64,000 nucleotides of DNA from Bryopsis sp. KO-2023 (taxonomy: Eukaryota; Chlorophyta; Ulvophyceae; Bryopsidales; Bryopsidaceae): assembly GCA_030272585.1 (NCBI GenBank), contig BSYQ01000004.1:3844001-3908000 (forward strand). Direction: 5' to 3'. Shown in pieces: positions 1 through 11,261 of this stretch. The notes under the pieces are model-generated. The model searched no databases and was not told the DNA's origin. It was given only the letters and a program-made list of their open reading frames with translations. How positions within the stretch are numbered: position 1 is the stretch's first letter; each line of letters opens with the position of its first letter. The position numbers were made by a program, and so were the translations under genes.

Positions 1-258
1 TTTTCCCCAAGGGGGAAAACCATCACTCTGTTTCCCAAATCGTTTTTTTCCGTATTTCATTCCCTTTTCCTTGGAGAATTTGCCCAAAAAGAACGGATCA
101 TACTGGTTTGTGAAGGATTTTTTCTTCTTTTAACTTGGGATATGTCAAGCAAGACCCCTCTACTCCATTTCCAAACACCACTGCATCGACCACCTCTGTG
201 TGTGTTTTTCCCTCTATTTTTTTTTTGAATTTTGTTGTGGGGGGGGGACAACTTCCAG

Positions 259-3200
259 GCACTGCAGCAGCTGGAGAATCTGATGAGTGTGGAAACTACG
301 AGTGCTAGGGTGAGGAGCTTTGCCAACGGTGCGATTCTACGGAGGCTGGAGGACGACCATGGGGACGTCGTGATGGAAGCATTGCATTGCTCCTTCGATG
401 GGGACCTCACAGACCCCCTCCTATATCACAGCGCTGTCAAAGAAACTTTCGCCAGGGCTGCCTTGAAAGTGACGGAAGAGGGAACGTGGATGAAGATCGT
501 CCAGCAGGTTGATTGTCCAAAAAAAAAAGAGACAAAAACACACGACTAAGAAAAGTGGCGTTTCTGTGATAATAAAACTGCTCACTGTATGCATTTCAGC
601 CGGACAGCCATCCTGAAACCCACTGTCGACTAAAAACGTTTTCTGTTCCAACTCCGAAAAAAATCCTGCACTGGGGGGTCTGCTTTTCTTCCCCTTTTTT
701 GTTTTGCTCTTCTTCCCTTGTTATATGTATATATATATATATATATATAACCAATCACCTCCACGAACCCATGCAAAAGTTGTTCAACTGAATTGAAGGC
801 TTCCTGTGTATGGCGCTCCTTTCACAGAGTTTGGACGTCCTGTCGAAGAATGTTTCTTGCAATCCGGACCTCAGCGACTCCACGTTTGCATTTTTGATTG
901 GGTACATCGTGCTGCCCGGTCAGACTGGACTGGAGTCGTCCAAAAAGATCGTCGAAGCTTTGGGGAAAATGCCTGCTCCTTACGGACCTCTGATTGAAGC
1001 ATGTTTGAAGGAAGATGGTGACGAATCGACCTCGAGGTTAGTTTTCAGCTCCAGCTGCTTTTTTTTTTAGTACCTTCTTTTTTTTTCAGAAGTGATATTG
1101 GGAGGCAAAAACCCAGGATCGAAACGGCCTATGATTACAAACCTGTTTGCACGTCAGTCTGACACATTTGGTGCTGAGAAACCACAGATAATATTATGAG
1201 GCCTCTTTTTTCTTCCGTTTTTTTTTACCTCTCTTTTTGTTTCTTTTCAGTGCTCTCTGGGCTGTGCTTTTATCGATAAGTTGAAAAGAATTTGTCGCAC
1301 CATCGTAAAAAATCATGCCGAAGCTGCCAAGGATGACCAACCTGTTTGCACGTCAGTCTGACATTCTGTGTGCTGAGAAAATACAGATCAAAGTCTGAGG
1401 CACAGCATAACATCGCACACAGTGTTTTCTTTTGTTAATTTTTGTTTTATTTTTTTGAAGTGAATTCGAGTGAGCTTCGCTGGTCAATGTACTGATGTGA
1501 ATTTGCTGTTTTTTTTGTTTTTTTTTTTTTCACCCGCTCCTCCACAGCAAAGTGATTTCTAATTTGATCAGCAAGGTTGGAGATGGACTGGAATCATTTC
1601 TGGAGCAATTGTTACCTCGATGCGAACCTCAGGCGCTGCACATTCTCTTCCTCGCAATCAACCACGCGTGCTGTGAGTTTTCTTTTGTGACAGTACTTTA
1701 TATATATGTAAAATTCTATAAAATAAAATAAATTAAATTTTTAAATATGTTAGATTGTAGCTGAAAGAAAGCCTTCTCATGGAGCCCCGTCCAGCGTGAA
1801 AACAATGTTCAGTGTTCCTCTTTTTGCTTGAAAAAAAAAAACGAAACAGAGAATGTGCAGAAAACCAAACTAACCACAGAACTGTTTTGTCTGATGCGAA
1901 TTTCTTCGATTTTTTGCAGTTGCGCTGCAACCTCCCTCCATATCAACCATCGCCCTCAAGTGTGTGGATCGCTATTGGCACTTGATGGAATCAATCACCC
2001 CAGTTGCCCAAGAGGACCTAAAGCCTCTGGAAGACATAGAAGAGCCTCCAGAGAAAACAGAGCCCCTAATGGAAATTGACTCCTCCCAGCCGAACGACGA
2101 TGAGGAAACCGGCAATGGGGAGCCCCCACCAAAAGCACAGGGTTTCTGCCCCATTGAATTCCCTGTGATGGCTGCCGGTCTGGCTCTGCAGCAAGTGTTA
2201 TTCTCGGTGTTGCTCGGGATGCAAACAGACCGGCTGGAGAAGCCCACACAGGAAGAATTGAGGGGGTGGTTAGTCAGGATTTTGGGCCTGCGGGGATGGG
2301 AGCAATTCGGTGCGCACATCAAAGAGCTTCTCAAACTGGTTGAAGAGTCGAGGTTCGTTTTTGTGGCGGAAGTGATCGGCTGCCCAGAAGAAATGATGGA
2401 TAACGATGTTGTGCTGAGAGCCCTTACAGTTCTTTTCCAGCTGTTGAAGGTAAAAAAAAATAAAAAAATCAAAACAGTGGAAAAGCGAATGTCCTTTTTC
2501 GCCTGGGTTCACCATGGCTTTTGCCAGAGAGCTGATCCTCTATTGCATTTGTTTAATCTGTTGGGTCAGAGTTGAGGTAGTGGTCCAAGCGTGAATTGGT
2601 GGTATTTGAACGGTGATGTCAGGAAAAAGAGGACGAGGAGGAGTTCCCCTCGGTTATGCTTCCCTGTGTTTTGGGGTGCATGGCTTCGCCGGTGCAGGCC
2701 GTTCGCAAGTTGGTTCTTGAAAATTTCGAAGGGGTGATAGTGGCCCTTAAGAGGATGACCGCAAAAAAGGAAAGTATGGAATCCGTTGAACAACGGCTGA
2801 CTGCTCTTGCTAAGGTGAGTTTGTACAATTAATTTCGTCCCTCGTTCGTTAAGTGACCATAAATTTTTATTTTTTATTTATTTTTTTCCCACGGAGAAAT
2901 GGTTGAGTCTGCCCCACATTTCTGCATGTGTGTAATGGTGATTCTCCCGTTCCCGCATGCACTACATTAGAAAGGAAACATAAATAAAGAGGGAAAAAAC
3001 AACAAAAAATTGGCTGAAAAAAAGCCATTATTGGCTGAGCTCTGGGAGTGGAACAGGAACTAGAACTCAGTTTGATGGGCCTGCGATCGCAGCATCCTTT
3101 TTTTGTATTGGAGAAAAACAAAAAAGAAGAGTCAAATCGCCACTCTCAAGTTTCCTCAAGTTTCGGGATGAACCCGGAGGTCGTGCTTTTCTTTTTCTAT

Positions 3201-6200
3201 AGCATACCAAAAAAAAACAAACAATGCCCGCTGGGAAAATCTCCCCCCCCCCCCCCCCCCCTATTTACTTTCATCGAAGCGATCGGGAATCAAACAACTG
3301 CACAAAGTAGCACACGACATGGAAACCTTTCATGTTTTTTGTTTTTCAATTTTTTTGTTTGGACTCAATGCAGGTGGTGAACAAAGACGCCAGCGTCATA
3401 GGGGAGGATCCGACTGGTGTCATCAAAACCCTCCGGACCCACTATCAATCGTTTGAGCATATCTTCAGCAGATTGTGTAAGGTGGAGTCGCTCACTGGGG
3501 CTCCATGGGCCAGGGCTGCCCTTGTGGTGGTTGCGGTGCTTCCGACCCCCACCAACATGAACCAATGGAATCTATTGGTGAAGTTCCTGCCTCTCCTCGG
3601 ACAGCTCACGGAAGGTGGAAACACCCGGGCACCGAGCATCTTGTGCGAGCTAGGCATCGCAGTCCTAGCTCTATACACTCAAGAAATCAACAGGTTGAAC
3701 GCTAAAGACCGACGCAAAGTGGAGGGGGGGTTGCTTGCTATACTGCATTCCGGGGGGACCGGCCCCCCGGAAGACAGAATGCTTGTCGATGGGTCGGATG
3801 AAAGCGGTGCTTTTTTGACCTATTCCGATGTGAGGGTGGCTGCGTTCGAGCGGTTGGCCGATGTGTTTGAGGTTTTGCTGTACAAACGGCAGTCTGTCTT
3901 GAAGACCTTGCTGCAGGCCGCCGCCTCGGATCCCGATTTGAAAGCGAGAAAAGCAGCCAGAGAATGCCTGGAAAAAGTGCCGCTTGTGGCGGATGATCTG
4001 ATCGCACTGTTACAGCTGGACAGCTCAGGGGATGAGGTGAGTGATATTTTGACACCTGTACTTGGCGTATATATGTGTGAAACCAGGGAGGGGATGTTTA
4101 ATGGATGGGCATTTATGTGAACCAGCATGAAGGTGTCCGCTGCACTGGGGGTTGATTGTGTGTGCATGTGAATGTGTTTTATTTTCAAATGTTGCTGGTG
4201 ATATTGGCCTATGATGCAAATCTTATCTGAGTGAATGGGCATCTATTGCTCCGACTGTGCTTTTCAGTTCGTATTCTCTGAGGCCACCCTATCCACTATG
4301 TTACGATGTTCGTTTGTTTGATTTTTTCCACCCAAAGATCGGCGAAAAAAAAAAAATGAAAATCACCGCTTTGTATTTATCAGGGCAAAAATATCAGTAC
4401 AGGCGAGTTCATTCTGATTGATTTTTTTTTGTGGGGGGTTCCCCCCTTGTCATGTGCTCGACGCAGAATTCCGCCAAGCGAAGGAAAAGAGGAAATGGCA
4501 AGATGCACAAGGTGCAGCAGCTGCCTCGGAATTGCACGCTGGCCCTGGAGGTGGTTCAGTGGAAAAACGTGGTCTTCGAGGAGGAAAAGCTGTTGCTGGG
4601 GGTCCAAGATCTGATGCATGCGCTGCTGGACAGGGTGAAAACCACTGATGTGGTTTGGGAAGAGGGGGGTTTGGAGTACATGTGCAGATTGTGCTTGGCC
4701 GCTTTCAAGCGTTTGGTGGAAAGGATCGACGATGCCGAAACTCTGCAAAAATTGGAGGTGAAATTAGGAAACAAGGGGGTGTGCATGCTGCATATCAAAT
4801 TCCGGCTTTTGTGATTATGAGGTGTCTGCATGTGTTTTTTTTCTTCTCTGTTGCATCTGGAAAGACTCTAATCATTTTTTTTTCGTCTTTTTTTTTTTTG
4901 TGTCACAGGGGAAAGTGGTGGTTGAGTTTCTTCGGAATGCTCCGGATGGGTCTCTGCGAAATGAGGCGATGGCTTTGCTTCGGCCGATGGTGGATAAATT
5001 GCCTGACAAGACGTTGGATCACATTCTGGAGGTAATCATCCGAACTTAAAAAAAAGTTAGCAAACCGACGCTTTGTCGATCGCTTCCATTGAATCTGTGC
5101 ACAATACACCTGTGCAAAATGGATAGAAAAAAAAATTTAATAAAAACAAATATAATAATAATATATTAAAATTTAAAGATGAATATATAATTGGCACATA
5201 TCACAAGATCAGCATGAAAATAGCGTCGAAACATTTTTGTGGTGGTGGTTTTGATGAATGAAAATGAAGATATTCAAGTTGATGGGGGAAACCGGCATTT
5301 TGGAGGACAATCGATATTCTCGAAAGCTGGCGACCGAAACCTTTGCTGTAGCTGTGCCTGCGTGGATAGAGGCGGGAAAAGGAATAGAGGCGCTTTGGAT
5401 GACAATAATTCCAATCCTGCCCAGCATCCACCCAACTCACCGAATGTCGGTTCTGACATCGCTGTTACAGCCAATGCCCAAGGTGAAACTCCAGAGCCCC
5501 CCCCCAACAAAAAAACAAGAAAGAAAATGCATGTTCCAAGACTCTGTCCCTTTTTTTGTACATAAACACTTGCAGGGGGTGCCAACCACGGCTCCTTATT
5601 TCCATTTTTGAACTCATTATTCCAGATTGATTTACGATGCTAGGTACATGTATTGATCGGATGTTTCGAGAGGGGGGTTTTGTTTTTTGTTTCTGAGGTT
5701 TTTGTTTTTGTTGTATTTCTTTTTTCGACCAGGTGGAGGGTTGTGCTGTGGCGTTATTTTCACTTCTGAAAAACCGAAATATTGCAGATTCGGAGGTCTA
5801 CGCCAACGTGTTTCATCCTGCAGCCAGGGAACTCAGCAGAAACGTGAGGAAATATATATACGGCGGGATGAAAAAATAAATAATAAATCCATATTTCACC
5901 ATCTTTTTTTTTCCCTTTAAAATATTACAAGTAAAAGCGTTAAAACCGAAACTATGAGATGAGATGCCAGGTGCAAGGATTGTCCTTTGAAAGGATGCTG
6001 CTGCTTACGACTTCTTAATTGGAGGTATCTTGTTTTGACATTTGTGTGCATTCTTTTTTGTGTTTCTTTTATTTTTTAATTTATTCTATGAAGGCTCCCA
6101 TATCGATTCGAGCAAAAGCTTTGGCCAAATGTTTGAGCATGGCTATGGAAGAAGAATCAGGCGAAAGGGATGCCTCATTTTTCCAGCTTTTGAAGGCAGT

Positions 6201-9200
6201 TATCCACTTCATTTTTTGTGAAATTCAGGTAGGTTGTTCGACTAGGTTCTCATTTATATATTTTAAAAATAATACATAAGATTATCATATTAATAATATC
6301 TATGTGCATATTTTTTTTTTTATTTTTTCATTCGAAAAAAATACCATAAGACAATGTGCATGTGTGTATTTCACCTTGTTTTTCTTTTAAAAGAAAGGGG
6401 GGGGTGAGGGATTTATATTCTTATATTGTAATTAAATTTTCAAATATCATTCCACTTGAGGGTACACTCAGTTTTCTTGGAAAACTCAGGAAAATTCTTT
6501 TTTTTTATTGCTGTAGTTTTGTTCTTCTTTCCTCGTTCATTTCTAACATCAAGAGTTTTTCTTGTTTTCGATGTCAAAAAAAAACAAACATTACAGTTTT
6601 TTACATCGAACGCTGTAACCAGCACAAGTTCGGGACATGCATACGACGCCGCTTTATCCAGCACTTGCCAGGATCTACTGGAGGAAACTGTGAAACAACT
6701 CAATGTGGCAGAAAAGCATGCGAAATCCGCACCAAAGAAGCACAGACCAGAGTGGCGAAAGATGAGTTCGCAACTGATGAATATCGTCGCTGAATTGAAA
6801 AACCAAATGGATGCTCAACCGTACATCAAGGTATCGTCCTCTTCTCGGCAACTAACTTCCTTGCAAGAAAAAAAAATATATATATATAGATAGATCTGCC
6901 TTCGTTGTGCAAGTTTGCCTAATGTAAATTAAATATTCTTTCATATATAGATCTATAGATATATGTATATATATATATTGTGTGTGTATACATTCAGTGA
7001 CCAAATGTGGGCACATCAAATTCCGCAGCCAATGGAGGTCATCGGCTTCGGCCATGTTTTTGTTCAAAAAGATTCAACAATGTTGACATCGATCAAACTG
7101 AACGTGTGTTTTGTTTTTTTTGCTTGGTCTGTTTGACAGAGCCTTGTGGGATTCATGGGCAGCGGTTTGGACGCCCGTGCGCTCGAGCTATATGCCGAAA
7201 AAATGAACGACATGGAAGCCAAAGGGGTAGGAAGAGAGAATCACAATTCGGTCGGCCTCGCCATTCTGTTTTCATGTATATTTTTGAATTTCATCCCACG
7301 TCCCCCCCTAAAAAGAATAAAAATAATTGAATCAATTTATTTAATTTAACACGCATTTAGGTTTTTTTTTGGGTTTTTTTTTATGGGTAGGAACAATTTT
7401 TGTCCCAGGGAAAAAAGTGTGTCCTGAGTAAGCACTTCAATTCGTCAGTGATGGCTGGTGGTGGGGTATATTCTGAGCCCGGTTAGTTCTCCTACCAATT
7501 GAGTGCCAATTTCTCAATTGTTTTTTATCAAAATTGTGCATTTAATTTTTTTTGGGGGGGGGTTGGTTATCTATTGGTTGGGTTAGTGTGTTGATATTTT
7601 TTTTTGTGCCCACCCTGTCACATAGACTGTACACAAAAACAGAGTGGAAAATAGTCACGAAAAAAATATCCCTGTGCCTTTTTTTGCTGCTGCAAAAGCT
7701 CGATGATGCTTCACTCCTCGCACATTTATGTTTTTCGAATTTCAGTATCCTTCATTCATAACTTTGTTTCAAAAATTTGTTTCAGGTCAACTACTACGGT
7801 CCCAAGTATATCCAGGAGATGGCGGCGGCTGCGTTGTCCATCTGCGATCCCATCAAAAACCTCCTGTCAGACCCCAAAAGCAAAATCGAGGTGAAGCAGC
7901 TGGCGATGGGTGCCATTCAGAGCGCCGTCGTGGTTTTCGGTCCTTCGCATCCGGGGGGATTCCCTGGCGTGATGGAGGCCGTGCTAAAATTTGCCAGCCA
8001 CAATCTGGCTTCGAAAGGAAGTGCGTTCGTCACGATGGCAGCGCTGGTCAAAGGCTTGAAAACGGAGGCGGTGCCGCATTTGCCAAAGGTCAGTTGATGA
8101 TATGGAGTTCCAACAGTAAAAGAAATAAAAGAAACAGGAAAAAAGAGGCTACGAGATTGGTCCGAAGCCATGATTTCCACCTTTGTTTTTCGCCCCCTCG
8201 AATGAACGAGGACTCACTAAGCTTCACTTTCTGGTGTGACTTGCAGCTGGTTCCAGCTGTGATCGAATCGGCGGAAGCTGCTGTTTCTAAATTGCTGGTA
8301 GTCGATGCTTGGTGTGCCCCCAACGGAGAGATGCAAGAAGAATCGATAGTGGGGTTGCAAGACACTGCCCTAGAATTGGCCACCAGTCTGTCTGTAATCC
8401 AAGAGCTCGTGGCACACCTCGGAACTTTCATCAGTCCCTATGTGCAGCAGATTCTTGGAATTGTGCTGAATCCCAAGGTGTGGAAAGTTGCTGAATTTTT
8501 TTTCCTTCCCTTCTTGCTTTCCGACTGTGTCAAGAGGATGGGAAGTCCTGAACAGTGTTTTGTTTTTTCTTGTTTCTTTGTTTTCCCCTGTATCCTTTTA
8601 TTTAATTTTTTTTTTTGGGGGGGGGGAAGGGGTTTTCTTGAAATAGATTGTTGATATTTGTGTGCGAACTTTTTGGCACTGATCTTTCTAGATATTCGCT
8701 TTTTTTTATTTTGCTGTTCATAGATGTCTGTGTCTATCCCTGCAGTACTTTTGGAAATTCCACTTTCACGTTACTTATCAAAAAAATTCCGTTGTTTCAG
8801 GTGCTTGGATTCAATGAGCTCAGTTGTGGGGACTTGGCCAGGGCAATCGGTGCAGAGATTCCACAAAGGGTGCCCCCTCGATTGATGTTCGAGCCCATGT
8901 TCGATCGCTTCGATTCTGCCGTCGAGGGTGGTGAGAAATCGCTCATTCAGCTGCTGGAGGTCGTCGGAGTGCTGGCTTCCAGATTGGACCCTAAGTCTGC
9001 TGCAAACTACAGCGAACAGGTTGGATGGGGGGTTGAAATTTTGAACATACGATTCATTGCACAGTCGCAATATTTTTTTATTGAGTTTGATTCACTTGTA
9101 CCAGCTGGCTTTTAGATGGTGGTGGTGGGTGGGTTTTTAAAAAATTGTTTTGAGAATCACAGCCACTGGCCCATGCTTGAATTGCTCAGAAAAGCATTTT

Positions 9201-11261
9201 TACATAGAGGGGCCTGAATTTCGCTCCATCATTTCAACATTGTGGTATATTCTGAAATTCTTTGTGGCGGTGTGTGGTTTTCTTGTCAGATTTTCATGTT
9301 TCTTTTGCGAGCGTTGGAAATTCGACAAAGCGGTTCGCTGTCGATGGCAGCTACCCACAATGTGGAATCGGCTTGCATTTCGGCCTTCTTGCAGCTGGTC
9401 ATGAAATTGAGCGAAAAGTATTTCCGACCGCTGTTCGTACGGATGGTAGAATGGTCTTGCATGAAAGCAGGGGATGGTGACAGGGAAAATCTGGGTAAGT
9501 GTGATGCAATTGAATTCAGGCGATCCAAAAAAGAGTGTACATTGGGTAGAGTTGTATATACAGAGTTGTACATATGTGGAACTCTATACATTATCTTCAT
9601 ATATATGATATATCTCTCTATATATAGATTATACAGCAAAGCATTCAACTTTTCAGATTGTTTCTAAGTTTTTGGTGCCTGAGGAGAAACTTCAAAGTTT
9701 TCGAAAAAGAAAAATCAGTTATGAATCCAGCTCATTTAGTTTAATTTATATCCATTGTCCGTCCTGATGCCATTATTTGTTCGAACAGGTCGACAAGTAT
9801 CGTTTTGTCGATTGGTGGGGGATTTGGCAAAGAGGCTCCGGTCCATGTTTGTCGCTTATTTCGATCATTTTCTGGAAGACGCCATCAAGCTGCTGCTGGG
9901 CATCGAATCCTCACGAAAGCAGAAAAAGAAGAAAAGGAAAACAACCGATGGGGATGTCGACTCCTCCTTGCGCCAACAGCAAGAACTCTATCAGCTACGG
10001 CTATACTTGGTTCGAGCTGTGCATAGGTAGAGCCAAAAAAAAAAGAGTTTGGGAATTTGAACTGGGTTTTCTTTTTTTTCCGGTAGTTTCCTGACCAACA
10101 TATTAAGAAATAAAGGTTTGGGTGCGGGGGGGGGGAGGGTAAGTTTGGATGCGATTGTCACTCTCATTCAAACATAATATTAAAACCACTCGAGGATTCC
10201 CAACACATGGGTTCCACCTGTGGTTTTCTTACACTTTGCCTTGTGCTCGAGAGCTGTCGCTGGCCACCCCCCTCCCTGCAAAGAAATCTGTGAAACTGTA
10301 CATAGCCATACAGCTCTTCTTAAATCAATATCAAGTTTCTTGAACACCTTTGGTGCTTATTTTTATCACCAAAAATAAAAATAAGCACACTTATTTTTAT
10401 CCATATAAAAGTAACTGTGTTGGGCATGTGCTATTTGATGCAACGCAGATGTGCTCTGTACGACATGGTGGGTTTCCTGACGCCAGAAAAAATCGAAGAG
10501 CTGGGCCCTGCTTTGGTCCATCAAGTCAAAGTGGGTGAGCCTTTATCTCAAGTGACCGAAGGGTTGGAGTTCTTGGTGGCGGATTCCGATTTGGAAGGAA
10601 ATTACGAAGTGGAGGAGGTGGATGTGCTAGGAACCGCCACCGTTGCGAGTTTGGTGAACTTGGCTGTCGCAGGGGGATTGGAAGAAACATGGCAGGCCGT
10701 GAATTTGAAGGTATGGGTGGGTTGTCATTCTTTTGTAAGCGTCGGTGCCGGAAGTCCCACAGTTCAGAATGTAGAGGTTTTTCAAACAGGCGAATTTGCT
10801 CAGAAGGAAGATCTTGGAATTCTGTGTATGTGGACGGAGCACCGAGAAGCATGAACGACTCGGTTTTTTTATAGTTGTCGTTTTTTTCGATTCTTTCATG
10901 AAATGTCGTTTTTTTCGGTTCTTTCATGAAATGTTTTTGACCAAGTCCTCACGAAAAGCCGCACACATGATGTCGATGTGGATATTGAATGCGTATGCAT
11001 ATCCACTGGTTTGATTGCTGGGTGCAGGTGTTGAAAGCATCACGGAAGGGGTCCCAGTATGTCAGGATTCTCGTTCTGGAGTTTGAGAAGCATCTCATCA
11101 ACGTATTGAAGGAGGACTTTTTGTCAATGGTTCCGGAAACCTTGCCTCGCTTGGCAGAATTTTTGGAAGACTCAGAGGCGGTGGTGTCGAATCGGGCCAG
11201 AGACGTGATCGGGTTGCTGGAGAAGCTCTCTGGGGAGAGTTACGACCAGTACCTCAAATAG
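259..11261 (+). CDS. UTP10: UTP10/HEATR1, U3 snoRNP (SSU processome) HEAT-repeat protein, 5' end outside window
   Basis: Nucleolar scaffold of the small-subunit processome, needed for early 18S rRNA processing. I trace 20 exons: 259-507, 828-1036, 1548-1672, 1920-2449, 2623-2814, 3374-4036, 4467-4757, 4909-5031, 5270-5482, 5733-5843, 6094-6228, 6597-6830, 7140-7226, 7786-8088, 8247-8477, 8801-9019, 9290-9494, 9789-10026, 10449-10710 and 11028-11261. They join in frame to about 1617 residues. Family landmarks are the IFKLMGETGIL segment, the BP28CT region (MKLSEKYFRPLF, then RLVGDLAKRL) and the C-terminal FLSMVPETLPRLAEFLED block. The first visible exon corresponds to about residue 550 of the roughly 2140-residue human protein, so the N-terminal quarter lies upstream. 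An acidic insert in exon 1920-2449 (about residues 185-225 of the visible part) is not shared with human. Introns at 1037-1547 and 4037-4466 carry snoRNA-like elements. The identification is very secure; single splice sites are less so. Confidence 0.95.
554..624 (+). ncRNA. weak box C/D snoRNA candidate in UTP10 intron
   Basis: A C-box-like GTGATAA (566-572) and a D box CTGA (613-616) are flanked by arms AGTGGCGTT and AACCCACT, which can pair with one bulge. Box spacing is short (40 bases) and I could not match the sequence before the D box to rRNA. It is listed because three stronger candidates occur in the same host gene. Confidence 0.25.
725..749. repeat. (TA)n microsatellite
   Basis: About twelve TA dinucleotides within the UTP10 intron 508-827. 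Simple sequence, no coding content. Confidence 0.9.
1126..1203 (+). ncRNA. box C/D snoRNA-like element, copy 1, in UTP10 intron
   Basis: A 78-nt element inside intron 1037-1547. Terminal arms GGCC (1126-1129) and GGCC (1200-1203) pair. Next to them are a C box ATGATTA (1131-1137, 6/7 to RUGAUGA) and a degenerate D box ATGA (1196-1199). Internally there are a D' box CTGA (1159-1162) and a C'-like TGCTGA (1172-1177). The stretch before D' contains TTTGCACGTCAG, complementary over 12 nt to the conserved large-subunit rRNA segment CTGACGTGCAAA, as I recall it. Pairing covers guide positions 2-13, and position 5 faces the A of CTGA, the usual 2'-O-methylation geometry. The degenerate D box makes this copy the less certain of the pair. 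Confidence 0.6.
1325..1402 (+). ncRNA. box C/D snoRNA-like element, copy 2, in UTP10 intron
   Basis: Also exactly 78 nt, 199 bases downstream of copy 1 in the same intron. Arms TGCC (1325-1328) and GGCA (1399-1402) pair. C-like box ATGACCA is at 1333-1339 (5/7), D' CTGA at 1358-1361, C'-like TGCTGA at 1371-1376, and a canonical D box CTGA at 1395-1398. Arms and second guide differ from copy 1, but the block around the D' guide and box is identical. That is what selection on one rRNA guide would leave. The predicted target is the same large-subunit CTGACGTGCAAA segment. Known context: processing factors and ribosomal proteins are classic intronic snoRNA hosts. Confidence 0.65.
3241..3262. repeat. 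poly(C) run in UTP10 intron
   Basis: About twenty consecutive C residues, interrupted by one T near the start, within intron 2815-3373. Likely length-polymorphic and error-prone in sequencing. Confidence 0.85.
4206..4285 (+). ncRNA. box C/D snoRNA-like element in a second UTP10 intron
   Basis: An 80-nt element in intron 4037-4466. Terminal stem GGCC (4206-4209) pairs with GGCC (4282-4285). C box ATGATGC (4211-4217) is 6/7 to consensus, and D box CTGA (4278-4281) abuts the 3' stem. The 10 bases at guide positions 2-11 before D (GTTCGTATTC) complement GAATACGAAC, which I recall from a conserved large-subunit rRNA segment upstream of CGTGAAAGCG. Position 5 would face the U. A CTGA at 4227-4230 is too near the C box to be a useful D'. 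Its outer stem and C box resemble copy 1 at 1126-1203, but the guide differs. Confidence 0.65.
10877..10932. repeat. two tandem 28-bp units in UTP10 intron
   Basis: Units 10877-10904 and 10905-10932 differ at one base (cgattc versus cggttc) and sit inside intron 10711-11027. A recent tandem duplication with no coding content. Confidence 0.85.

Noticed and set aside
7424-7490. CTGA ... GTGATGG ... CTGA arrangement in a UTP10 intron, a possible further snoRNA
   Set aside because: No C box at the 5' side and only a 4-bp wobble-containing terminal stem.
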